Positions 11,884 through 21,984 of a stretch of DNA of 64,000 bases are shown here, piece after piece. The position numbers were made by a program, and so were the translations under genes. Source of the stretch: Ignavibacteriales bacterium. Its GTDB lineage: Bacteria; Bacteroidota; Ignavibacteria; Ignavibacteriales; Ignavibacteriaceae. Under the pieces are notes generated by a model, which did not search any database, was not told the origin of the DNA, and saw nothing but the letters and a program-made list of their open reading frames with translations. The stretch is from the NCBI GenBank assembly GCA_016714125.1, contig JADJNX010000006.1, positions 1-64,000 on the forward strand, given 5' to 3'. Within the stretch, counting starts at the first letter, position 1. Every line of letters starts with the position of its first letter.

Positions 11884-11919
11884 GGCAGAAATGAATTGAT
11901 TTCATTTCTGCCTTTTTTT
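11884..11919 (+). terminator. Intrinsic terminator
   Basis: GGCAGAAATGAA (11884-11895) pairs with TTCATTTCTGCC (11901-11912) over a short loop and is followed by seven Ts. It ends the transcript of the T9SS-sorted protein upstream. Confidence 0.85.
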
Positions 11920-11989
11920 ATGCCAGCATGGAAGTGAATTTATCTTTACGCCGGATTGTTATACATATAGACTATTTGAATAAAGAGAA

Positions 11990-13428
11990 ATGAAAATATT
12001 ATTGACCGGGACGACCGGATATATCGGCAAAAGGCTGTTGCCACTTTTACTTGAGCGGGGACATGAAGTTATATGCTGTGTCCGCGACCGGAACCGGTTC
12101 CCCCTTGAGGGCTTGGCGCCAATCCAAAAATTACCCTGCTTGAAGTTGACTTCCTCAAAGAAATCCCTTCCATAGACACAATTAAAGATGTGGATGCTGC
12201 ATATTATCTTATCCACTCAATGACCTCAAACATTGAAGATTTTGAGAGACTCGAAGAGTTATCTGCAAAAAATTTCTTAAAACTTGTTTTACAAGCAGGA
12301 GTGAAAAGGATAATTTATCTGGGGGGGATTACTAACTCAGATCATCTTTCAAAACACCTTGCCTCAAGGAAAAATGTTGAGGAAATAATTGGCGGATCCA
12401 TTGTTCCTCTGACATCGATCAGAGCCGGGATTATAGTGGGATCAGGCAGTGCTTCCTTTGAGATAATCAGGGATCTTGTTGAAAAACTACCGATAATGGT
12501 AACGCCAAAATGGCTTAACACAAAAAATCAACCTGTTGCAATAAGGAATATTCTTGAGTGTTTGATTGGGGTTCTTGACCACCCTGAAACTGAAAACAAA
12601 TCGTTTGATATTGGTGGTCCCGACATTATGACATACAAGGAGATGTTGCTCGAATTTGCGTCTGTAAGAGGGCTGAGGCGGTTTATTTACACTGTCCCTG
12701 TTATGACGCCCCGAGTCTCATCCTACTGGCTTTATTTTGTAACTTCAACATCCTATAAACTTGCAGTTAACCTGGTTAACAGTATGAAAATTGAAGTGGT
12801 GGCTCGTAATAATGATCTTGCAAAATTACTTGGGTTGAAGCTTATAAGTTACAAGGAAGCTGTGGAGCTTGCGTTTCAAAAAATTGAGCAGAACAATGTT
12901 CTCTCAAGTTGGAAAGACTCCCTCGTATCGAGTTCGAAGGAGAGCTCTCTACTTGAACATATAAATGTGCCTTTAAATGGAGTTTTTACAGATGTAAGAG
13001 AGAAATTGATTACCGGTGATGTTGAGAGGGTGAAACAAAATATCTGGTCAATTGGGGGTGACAGAGGTTGGTATTATGGGAATAAACTGTGGCAAATCAG
13101 AGGATTTTTGGATAAGGTGGTTGGGGGAGTAGGACTTCGAAGAGGCAGGACCAATCCTGATAACATTCATATTGGCGACACACTCGATTTTTGGCGTGTT
13201 CTTGCTGCTGACAGCTCAAAGACAAGATTATTACTTTATGCTGAGATGAAAGTTCCGGGTGAGGCATGGCTTGAGTTTAAAGTTATAGAACGCTCTGGTA
13301 AATGGTATTTGCAGCAAACGGCAACTTTTAGGCCTAAAGGGTTACTGGGGAGACTATACTGGTATTCCGTTTTACCATTCCACTTTTTTGTATTCGACGG
13401 AATGGCAAAAAATCTGATCAAATATTAG
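11990..13428 (+). CDS. NAD(P)-binding SDR protein with C-terminal DUF2867 (frameshifted)
   Basis: About 480 residues. The N-terminus MKILLTGTTGYIGKRLLPLL is a Rossmann GxxGxxG nucleotide-binding start. A frame change near 12118 joins it to the rest (NPKITLLEVDFLKE, then AAYYLIHSM and IIYLGGI). Residues beyond about 330 (TGDVERVKQNIWSIGGDRGWYYG, WRVL, LRRGR) match the DUF2867 domain often fused to such YbjT/complex-I-subunit-like proteins. The substrate is unknown, and homologues are annotated as SDR oxidoreductase or epimerase. It stands alone: a terminator lies upstream and a convergent histidine kinase gene downstream. Confidence 0.75.
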
Positions 13429-13503
13429 ATAAATTATCTTGCAAGACTGATTTAACGAGTGCACTCCCCGTTGTATCAGTTTTCGACCGGAGAAAATGAC
13501 TGT

Positions 13504-15662
13504 TTACAATAAAGTAACTGGAATAACCACAGTAAACACAGAACCCTCGCCTTGAACGCTTTCCAAAGTTATCTCACCTTTAAGCATCTTGACATATTCC
13601 CGCGTGATCGAAAGTCCAAGTCCCGTTCCCTCAAATGATCGTCCGTGCCCTTCGCTTACTTGCCTGAACGCCTCCCAAACTGCCTGCTTTTTCTCCGATG
13701 GAATGCCGATTCCTGTATCGGATACTGACAACTTAAGATGATTTATATTCTCTTTTGTAACTATATCGGCAGAAATCTTGACTTTACCCTCCAAGGTGTA
13801 TTTCACTGCATTGCTTACGAGATTAACAAGAATACTTCTGAGCAATTTTTCGTCAGACATTATCCGTGGATCACCATGTAAACCTTTATAAAATATTTTG
13901 AGGTTTTTATTCCACGCGGTTTTTTGAAATGTGTTGCATACATCATCTAAAAGAGAATTAAGTTCAAATGCAGATTCGAACACCGATACCTCTTGAAACT
14001 CCAACTTCGAAAAATCGAGAATCTCGTTTAAGGTGTGCATAAGTCTTTCCGAACTGAGAATAATTCTGTTGATCATGTTGGCGAGGTCAGTATTGTTCAA
14101 CTCACCATTTTGTTCGGGATCCGCAAGTCTGTCGCTGATAATTTGAGTGTATCCGAGTATTCCTACAAAGGGGTTCGCAATTCATGACTCATATTTGCAA
14201 AGAAATAAGATTTTATTTTATTCATCTCCTCGGCAGCTTCTTTTTGCTCTTGTAAGTTCAATCATGGTTTGCTCTTGTTCTGTGATATCGTTAGCTACAA
14301 GCAGGAGACTTTCCATTTTCCCGTTTTTAATGACAGGAGCAGATATAACTCTGAATTTCAGTATTTTCCCACCACCTGCTTTCAAAGCGGTTTTATACTC
14401 AAGTGTTTTTGTGCTTCCGGATTGCCGGATTTGTTGTCGGTCCGTCATTTCAGCTATAAGATCATCAGAGACAAATTGTTTTATCGATTTACCAATAATT
14501 TCACTCTCAGGTAGTTGTATAAGATCGAGTCCGGCTTTATTAATAAAAATTATCACGCCGTTTAAATCATGCATCACAATAATATTTGGAGTTGTTTCTG
14601 CAAGCGTTCGATACTTTTCTTCAGACGCTTTAATTTTCTCTTCTGCCAGATATCTTTCAGTAACATCTTGAGTTATGCTAATAATGTGAGGTCTGTCGTT
14701 TAGCGATATAACACTTGCTGATACAAGCCCAATAAACTCTTCTCCTGATTTTCGGGTAAAGCTGATTTCTCTATTATTACAACGGCCAAAATTTATAATA
14801 TCGTTGACGATATTTTCTCTTTCCGCAACATTTTTCCACAATCCTAACTCAGCGGTGGTTTTACCGATGGTCTCTTCTTTGGTAAAGCCCGTAATCTGCG
14901 TAAATGTAGCATTGATATCGATAATTTTGCCATTATCAATAGACGTAAGAAGAACTGCACCCGGAGAGACGCTGAAAATAGACTGGAAATGATCTTTTGT
15001 TGTAGTAATATCATATTGAAGCCGTTGATTTATCAACATTATAAAACCAAATGTCAAAATCAATCCAATGATCATTGCATCAAAAACGGGAGGAAGTTAT
15101 AAAAAACAGGTTGAAACATATCATCAGAAGGGGGAAGCCAAATCATCAAATATGACCTGTAGAGCAGAACTGCACCATGGACGATAAGAGAAACTGCTAT
15201 AAATTTCATCATATCATTGATGGAGGAGATACGATTGGTCAACAATGTTACTGCAGTAACAATTGCTATAGCTGTTAATGCAAGATTTATGACTATTCCT
15301 CTTTTGTCGCTACTGTCTTCAATGAACATGAAATAAAAAAAGCCGGCAAAAAAGAGGAGGAGTATGGTAGCGATTACCGAAAGGTTCTCTTTTATATTGA
15401 GGAATCGAGCAACTCCCACATAGACAAATATCGTACCTAAAACTATTGCCGTATTCTGAAGTGTTGCAACCACTTGAAAAATGCCGGGAATATCACGCAA
15501 CAAAGTGAATCCAAAGCCGAAGAACTCGAAAGTACTCCAAAGGAGCCACCATCCGACACCATCGTACGATTTGTTTATTCTGTATTGTACATAAAGAGCA
15601 ACCATCTGGAGCAGATTTAACAGAACCAGCACAACATATAGAGTCGGGATATCAAGCGTCAT
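13504..15662 (-). CDS. Membrane PAS sensor histidine kinase (frameshifted)
   Basis: Pieces at 15662-15072, 15075-14218 and 14218-13504 form one kinase of about 720 residues. The start at 15662 (MTLDIPTLYVV) is preceded by AAGGAT; a longer TTG start at 15686 has no such site. Six to seven transmembrane helices are followed by two PAS domains (FSVSPGAVLL..., and AETTPNIIVMHDL...), then HisKA with the H-box MSHELRTP, which is visible only when the sequence near 14175 is shifted. The HATPase_c domain has N-box LVNLVSNAVKYT, G1 DTGIGIP and G2 GTGLGLS. No receiver domain is fused and no regulator gene lies beside it. The signal sensed is unknown. It may be cotranscribed from the C25 protease side, although a hairpin at 15693-15715 lies between. 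Confidence 0.8.
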
Positions 15663-15692
15663 GTCTAATCCTTGGGAAGACGGCAATATAAC

Positions 15693-15715
15693 GATCCCCG
15701 CACGAGGCGGGGATC
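15693..15715 (-). terminator. Perfect 9-bp hairpin between protease and kinase genes
   Basis: GATCCCCGC (15693-15701) and GCGGGGATC (15707-15715) enclose a five-base loop. It lies downstream of the C25 protease gene and just before the kinase start. There is no T-run, so it may be an attenuator, an mRNA-end stabiliser or a weak terminator. Confidence 0.45.
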
Positions 15716-15831
15716 TGTGTCTTAATGGTTAACCGGCAGCAGGGAAATACCGATTAACCGACGCTCAAAATTAATACTTTTATTTAATTTTTGCAACTAT
15801 CATTTATAATAACTGCAAAAATCAAAAATAC

Positions 15832-18800
15832 TTATTTAAGAACTACAAATTTTCTGATGGAGGTAAATTTTCCTGCAGAAAGTTTATAGAAATAAATTCC
15901 ACTTGCAAAATTTGAGCAGTTAAGTTCGGTTTTGTAAATACCGGCTTCCTTTTCACCACTCACCAAAGTTGTCATTTCATTTCCAAGAGCATCATAAACC
16001 GTAAGATTTACGCTCTGAGTTGTAATTCCTTCAACAAAAGGAATCGCAAATGAAATTGTGGTAGTTGGATTAAAAGGATTTGGGTAATTCTGATAGAGTG
16101 CAAACTCATCAGGAAGACCCACCTCAACCTTAAGTGGATTGCTAAAAGAGACATCTCCATTAAGATCGGTTTGTTTAATCCGGTATTCATAACTGCCGGG
16201 TTTCAGGTTTTTATCGCGGAAACTGTAGTCAGAAGTCTGAGTGGTTGTTCCTTTTCCATCGATGAAAGAAAGATTGTTCCAAATCCCTTTGGTGTTGTCT
16301 TTCCGTTCAACTGCGAAGCCAAGATTGTTTGTTTCTGATGCAGTTTTCCATTTAAGAATCACTTCATCTCTCACAGTTTCTGCTTCGAACGAGGTTAATT
16401 CAACAGGAATTGCGCTAAGGGTTACGGAAATGGGGACAGTAACAAGTGGATGAAGTCCACAATTACTTCTCACCAGCATATCCATCGAATAATTTCCCTG
16501 ATTGAAGTCTTCAGTGCGGATTGTGATGATAACGCCGGTTCTGTTTCCCTGATTAAGGGAGCCTGCAAGGTTTCCTGCCGGAATGATCCACTCAGGTTCA
16601 GCAGCCAGTTTAACAGCGAAATTATTCTTAACGAAAGTTGAATTATATGATAACTGAAGTCCGTCATTTCCGGCGGCATTTTCTATTCCGGTTGTGGCAC
16701 CGTTCATGGTTCCCGACATATTGTTAAAATAGAAAAGAATTTTTCCGCTGGAGTAGATTACCACTTGCCAGGTGTAGCTTGCAGTTCCGCTATAACGTTG
16801 GTAGTTTGTCCATTGAATGATAAAACGGTTACCGTCTTGTTTATAGTGGACACTACCCGGAGCTTTTGCATCAAGGTCATCCCAGAATGGACAGATAATC
16901 TCATTTGGCTCGGCAGCCGTTGGAATGGTGGCATTTGTGTAGATATTTGTCGAGATTGGAGTGAAAGTTAACAATCCGTTAGTCGAAATAAATATCTGAG
17001 ATTTTGGCAGTCCGTAATATTTAAAGTTGAAGCCAAGATTTAATGGTCCGGCATATCCTTCATCGGTAGCAGACATGGTACCTGTGGGGATCCAGGTTGC
17101 AACAGGTGTTCCTGTTGTGGAGATATCTTCCCAAACATATACAGGTCCCTGAGGATCATCGCTGTCAGCCCATTTATATCCAAACAAATCAGGTCCACCT
17201 GAACCTTTTACCGACTGACCATATCCAGGTGCTGGATTGTTTTTGTCGTCTGCTTTTTCGGCTTGTGGAGTCTCATGGATAAATGAATAGTCAATTGACT
17301 TTGAAGGATAGGTACTGTTTTCAAATTCAACAGTGTAATCGAGAGTAGATTGATTCAAGGAAGCGTTTGAGATGTAAACAGTATCAACAACTACAGTTTG
17401 GTTACCAAGAAGATGTGAAATACTTCCGGGGGAAACTGCAACCAATGGAGCTGCAAGAGTGGAAGAGGAAGTAACATTCGACATAGTTGACTTGTTCGAC
17501 CACATATCCATCGCTTTTATCGCAAAATGGTAGTTCGTGTTAAATGTGAGCCCTGTAATACAATACGATTTTGGGGTTCCGAGGGTATCAGATTGTCCCG
17601 CAAAGATAATGCTTGTTGCATTATTAAAATCGTTGTCGTTGGCAATCACTGAAGTTGAATATCTGATGTCATAAGCCTGCACACCACCAAAAGTTGAATC
17701 GTACGGAGCAGTCCAGTTCAATGTAATTGAATTTGAAGTGGTGTTTCCGGCAGCCAGATTGGTAACCGGGTTTGGAGCTGTCTGATCGGGAGGGATCACT
17801 CTTTTTGTCTCAAGAGAAGGATCGCCCATCAGGTTATACATTTCAAGATAGCGGAGCATGGTTGTTCCGGGTCCAATATTTCCGAAGTGAAGAGTGGTAA
17901 GATATTTACCCATGTCCATCATCGGGGTAACTTTTGTCAGGTTGTCAACAAACATAACCTGGAAAAGCTTTCTTTCAAGAATATCGTCTTCATCCCAATA
18001 TGAGTTAACGGATGAACCGTAGAAAGATGAGGCACCCGTTGCGGTTCTGATCCAGGTTTCACCAAAACATTCGGCAAGGTGATATGAACCCGTAACGCAT
18101 GCAAATGAATAAACAAACGGGAAAACAGTGTTTGTAAGACTTCTTACCTGACTTTGTGAAAGGACAGGACCATCAGCCCATGAAGATTCGGAACCGTGTC
18201 CCGAATAAACAGCAAACATTTTATTTGCGTTGAGAGCTGCAATAAGCTGAGTTGTTGTTGCACCGCTGTTACTGTAAAGCTTCAGATTATTGAAGCCATT
18301 GGGTTGAAAGTAGGTACTGATCACAAAGTTATGTGTTCCCTCAGTAATTGAATAGTTATCTGTAGACGCCATATAGACATTATCTTTTGCCAGAGTTGCA
18401 ATATTATTCTCCATATAGATGGTTTTGTTGATAATATTCGCGAGTTCAGTGGCAGTGGTAATTGAAAACCTTCCGATAAAAAGATCGGCGTAATAATCTG
18501 TTCCCTGAAGGAGAGCATAGTTAAGATCTGTTTTTGGTGAACCTTCACCAGATCCTGTCCATGCCGGTATCTTTTCAACATCACCAACAAGAAGAACAAA
18601 TTCGGGTTTGAGACCCGGGTCGTTGTATCTCTGTTGAATGAAGGCTTTAATGGCGGTGGTTGTGGTTCCTGCAACTGTTGTTGTGAACATTGCAACATTA
18701 TACCCACCGGATGTTTTATGACTCACAAATGATGCAAGTCCCGCTTCATATTCAGGTGCGGTGATGATCAGATAGTTTTTGATCTGTCTTACGGAGCCCA

Positions 18801-19437
18801 TTTCATAGTTGGCAAAGAAAGAACTAAAAAATGAAGTGTAAACTTCTGAATGTGAGTTATCTTTTGAAACTGCACGACCGGTGTTGATATTGATTGTTGC
18901 AGTTTTGGTTACATCCAGTCTTTTTGCAGATGGGACATAATTAAAAGGATAAATAGTAACTGTAACTCCTTTTACTCCACTGATGTAGAAGGGTTCTGAT
19001 ATCTCAATAAAAGGAGGTCTTTGGTTTCCGTTTGAATTGTAAAAATCGGAATCAAAATTAAAAGGTCTGTTTGCCAGAGGGAGGTCTCTTCTATATGGAG
19101 CCTGGAACGGATAAACATGTTCCCTCAGAAGGGCATCTTCCACCTTCCTGTTAAGCAATTGAAATCCGGGAACTCCCTCGTTTTCATTGATAACAAGGTT
19201 GAAGGTGATCTTCGGAAGTGCAGGTCGTCCGGCATCGGCGGTAACGCCGTAACCTGGTATAGCTACTTTAAGAAAACTGTTGTCTGCGTTTGTAAATGGA
19301 TTTAGGGAATATTCCGGCAGTGTCAGGTTAATTGTGTAGCCGGCTGCTGTTTTACTGATCTGGATTCCATCAGGAACAGAAGCAACGGCGACCCCGACAA
19401 AAAGCAGGAGGGAAAAAACAAAGTGCATTTTTTTCAT
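15832..19437 (-). CDS. Gingipain-like C25 cysteine protease, T9SS-sorted
   Basis: 1201 residues, unbroken. It has a signal peptide (1-20), then a C25 propeptide-like region (GYGVTADAGRPALPKITFN near 62-80). The caspase-like C25 domain (about 220-510) contains FVLLVGDVEKIPAW, the catalytic His in YSGHGS (His414) and the nucleophile in SFACVTG (Cys447). A fibronectin type III domain follows (about 555-650), then a beta-rich region with a GLNFKYYG-like fold, the module VELTSFEAE...FAVERKD, and a T9SS domain (NYPNPFNPTTTISFAI). It should be an exported, surface-bound Cys endopeptidase that degrades protein for nutrition. Specificity cannot be read, and Arg- or Lys-gingipain determinants are not evident. 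The gene lies upstream of a histidine kinase on the same strand. Confidence 0.9.
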   Translation of the reverse strand: MKKMHFVFSLLLFVGVAVASVPDGIQISKTAAGYTINLTLPEYSLNPFTNADNSFLKVAIPGYGVTADAGRPALPKITFNLVINENEGVPGFQLLNRKVEDALLREHVYPFQAPYRRDLPLANRPFNFDSDFYNSNGNQRPPFIEISEPFYISGVKGVTVTIYPFNYVPSAKRLDVTKTATININTGRAVSKDNSHSEVYTSFFSSFFANYEMGSVRQIKNYLIITAPEYEAGLASFVSHKTSGGYNVAMFTTTVAGTTTTAIKAFIQQRYNDPGLKPEFVLLVGDVEKIPAWTGSGEGSPKTDLNYALLQGTDYYADLFIGRFSITTATELANIINKTIYMENNIATLAKDNVYMASTDNYSITEGTHNFVISTYFQPNGFNNLKLYSNSGATTTQLIAALNANKMFAVYSGHGSESSWADGPVLSQSQVRSLTNTVFPFVYSFACVTGSYHLAECFGETWIRTATGASSFYGSSVNSYWDEDDILERKLFQVMFVDNLTKVTPMMDMGKYLTTLHFGNIGPGTTMLRYLEMYNLMGDPSLETKRVIPPDQTAPNPVTNLAAGNTTSNSITLNWTAPYDSTFGGVQAYDIRYSTSVIANDNDFNNATSIIFAGQSDTLGTPKSYCITGLTFNTNYHFAIKAMDMWSNKSTMSNVTSSSTLAAPLVAVSPGSISHLLGNQTVVVDTVYISNASLNQSTLDYTVEFENSTYPSKSIDYSFIHETPQAEKADDKNNPAPGYGQSVKGSGGPDLFGYKWADSDDPQGPVYVWEDISTTGTPVATWIPTGTMSATDEGYAGPLNLGFNFKYYGLPKSQIFISTNGLLTFTPISTNIYTNATIPTAAEPNEIICPFWDDLDAKAPGSVHYKQDGNRFIIQWTNYQRYSGTASYTWQVVIYSSGKILFYFNNMSGTMNGATTGIENAAGNDGLQLSYNSTFVKNNFAVKLAAEPEWIIPAGNLAGSLNQGNRTGVIITIRTEDFNQGNYSMDMLVRSNCGLHPLVTVPISVTLSAIPVELTSFEAETVRDEVILKWKTASETNNLGFAVERKDNTKGIWNNLSFIDGKGTTTQTSDYSFRDKNLKPGSYEYRIKQTDLNGDVSFSNPLKVEVGLPDEFALYQNYPNPFNPTTTISFAIPFVEGITTQSVNLTVYDALGNEMTTLVSGEKEAGIYKTELNCSNFASGIYFYKLSAGKFTSIRKFVVLK

Positions 19438-19669
19438 TGAAAGGTCCGGTAATTGTATCTAAAATTCACAATAGCCGACGGGCGACTATTGGAAGTCGAA
19501 ATTGTAAGGGGGGTCAAATGGCTTACAAGTCACTTTTAGACCGGGGCACTGAACAAAAGTCTTTGGTTCAGGAAGCTGAAATAAAACAGATTATTAAATT
19601 TCTGGAGTGTAAATTACTTAATCTTTGCTTAATTTGAAAACAGGATTTAATTCATTAGTCAAATTCAAG

Positions 19670-21794
19670 ATGCGAAACAGAAAAATCTTAAAAAATTATT
19701 TCATGGTCTGCTTTTTCTCTCTATTGCTCTTTGTGCAAACAACAAATTTTGCAGTGGCGAGTGTTATAAGTAAAACTTCACAAACTCCATCACAAGACTC
19801 CCTTACTATAAAACTTGAAACCGGTTTAATTCCTGAAATAAATGAATTAATCGCAAAAAATAAATTTGTTGCCGCCGGAAAACTTCTTGACTCACTTCGC
19901 GAACATTATTACACTTACTACTATTATCCCAAGGCTATTTCGACAGCCAAAATTACCCTCAAATATGAAAAACAGATAGGTGATAAAAAACTTATTGCCT
20001 CAGCTTTTAATACACTGGGTCTTACTTATTGGAAAACGGGCGATCTTGATTCTGCTCTCTATTTTTCTTAATCAGGGACTTGCTCTCCGAAAGTGGATCG
20101 ATGATCCAATCAGTCTCGGAAGGTCGTTAAACAATATCGGGTTGGTCTATTGGAGAAAAGGGGACATCGAAAATTCATACTCCTACTATATGAAGGCGTT
20201 GGAGGTGAGGCAGGCTTGTCGTGATAACTATGGTATTGTTACCACAGTGAATAACATCGGATTGATTTATCAGAGGATGCGATATTATGAACTTGCCGAG
20301 GAAACCATAAGGAGTGCCCTTCAAATTTCTGACTCGATCAAATATGAGGCAGGAAGAATTTATTCCCTTCGGAGGCTTTCCAGTCTCTATCTCGAACAAA
20401 ACAAGTTTGACCAGGCTGCCAAATACCTCGATGAAATATTGGTTTCATATAAGAAACGGAATGAAAAAAGCGGTTTGGCGCAGATTTACAACGATTTTGG
20501 TCTGATTCAAGAGAAGAAGAATAATCTGCAAGGTGCCAGGGAATTTTATCAACAGAGCCGGGATCGTGCTCATGACATTAATGACAAGTTTATCGAATCT
20601 TTTGCACTGTTGAATTTGGGCAGGGTGAACCGACTGAGTAAAAACGATGGAGCGGGTCTCTCCAGTTTAGTAAAAGCAAAAGAATTAGCCGAAAAAGGGG
20701 CGTTTTCATCCGTTCTCAGAGATATTTATCTTGAGCTTTCCAAGTTATTTGAAGAGACCGGAGATGCAAAAGAAGCACTCTTCTACTTGAACAAACATGT
20801 CTCGCTTAAAGATTCTCTGCTGAATGAAACAGTTCTTAGCAGTGTTGGAGAGATGAGAATCAGATATGAGATTGAGAAATCGGAAGAAACTGAAAAACAT
20901 CTTCAAACTGAAGTTGAAACTCAAAACAAGATTACCCTCTTCCTCTCAATTTTTACCATTCTGATCTTAATCGGGATTATTGGACTTGTATATCTTTTCC
21001 TCAGGCAGAAAAAACTTGGCAAACTCCTCGAGTTGAACAACCAGGAGATGGAAAGGGTAAATGCTCAACTTCGAGTAAGCAATGATGAACTGATGATTGC
21101 AAACGAGACAAAAAACAAACTTTTTGCGATAATTGCTCACGATCTTAAAAGTCCATTTGTTAGTGTTTTGGGATTTGCAGAGATACTCAAGGAAGAAGCG
21201 GATTTAATTTCAAACAAATCACTTTCCGAGTATAGTGATAAAATTCTTTCTGCATCCTACAAACTTGTTGATCTTGTTAATAACCTCACCGGTTGGGCTT
21301 TGGTACAAAGAAATTTGATAAAAGTGAATGCAACAGATTTTGAAATATCGGAAGTGTGCGCAAAAGTTATTAAAGAAGCATCTCTTAATTTGGAATTGAA
21401 GGATATTACAACCACCACCTCGCTTGAGGTTCCCTCGTTAATTCATGCTGATCCTGAGATGATCTCGGTGATTGTCAGGAATTTGCTTGCAAATGCTATC
21501 AAGTTTACAAATAAAGGCGGTAATATCGATGTTACGGGGCTAATCATTAACGACAAGTATCAACTTACCGTCAGTGATGATGGAGTTGGTATGACCGAAG
21601 AGCAAACAGAGAGTGTGTTGACCGGAGGAACCACCATATCAACATACGGAACCTCAAATGAAAAAGGGACAGGTTTGGGTCTTTCAGTGAGCCGTGACTT
21701 TATTCTCCAAAACAAAGGAGATCTAAAGATTTCAAGTGTTCCCGGGCAAGGGAAGCAAGTTTATTCTCGAGTTGCCAAGAGCTTGAGAGATTAG
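19670..21794 (+). CDS. TPR-containing membrane histidine kinase (frameshifted)
   Basis: About 708 residues from two frames joined near 20068 (ALYFLNQGLALRKW) by dropping one T from a T-run. The N-terminal signal/anchor (MRNRKILKNYFMVCFFSLLLFVQ) is followed by six or more periplasmic tetratricopeptide repeats (for example SLNNIGLVYWRKGDIENSYS). Then come a transmembrane helix (ITLFLSIFTILILIGIIGLV), a coiled-coil, HisKA with AIIAHDLKSP, and HATPase_c (NLLANAIKFT, DDGVGM, GTGLGLSVS). This is the common Bacteroidota TPR kinase design, probably sensing a periplasmic protein or peptide. It ends at the inverted octamer repeat at 21795-21984, and there is no adjacent regulator. Confidence 0.82.
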
Positions 21795-21984
21795 AGTACT
21801 TGAGTACCTGAGTGCTTGAGTACTTTAGAGACCTGAGGGATTAGAGAAACTAAAGAACCCGAGAGACTGAAACTTCTGTGTCTTATTTAGGAACACTTCG
21901 GTTGTCAGACTCTCGGGTTCAATCTTAATTGATTACTCTAGTACTCAAGTTCTCAGGTACTCTAGTCTCTCAAGTACTAAATCA
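21795..21984. repeat. Degenerate octamer repeat in an imperfect palindrome
   Basis: Units close to GAGTACTT are repeated on the left (GAGTACTT, GAGTACCT, GAGTGCTT, GAGTACTT, then decayed copies). The reverse complement fills the right half. The centre holds a near-perfect arm pair (21855-21869 with 21906-21920, 14 of 15 bases). The whole spacer between the convergent kinase and peptidase genes can fold into one long hairpin and may serve as a two-way transcription end. Confidence 0.75.

Noticed and set aside
13504..15662. Three separate genes (membrane protein, PAS protein, kinase core)
   Set aside because: The order, the overlapping frames and the H-box recovered in the gap show a single kinase.
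20060..20090. Programmed frameshift in the TPR kinase
   Set aside because: The site is a T-run without a slippery heptamer or downstream structure, and breaks of this kind occur in most genes here.
21795..21984. Possible CRISPR array
   Set aside because: The units are 8 bases and contiguous, with no unique spacers and no cas genes nearby.
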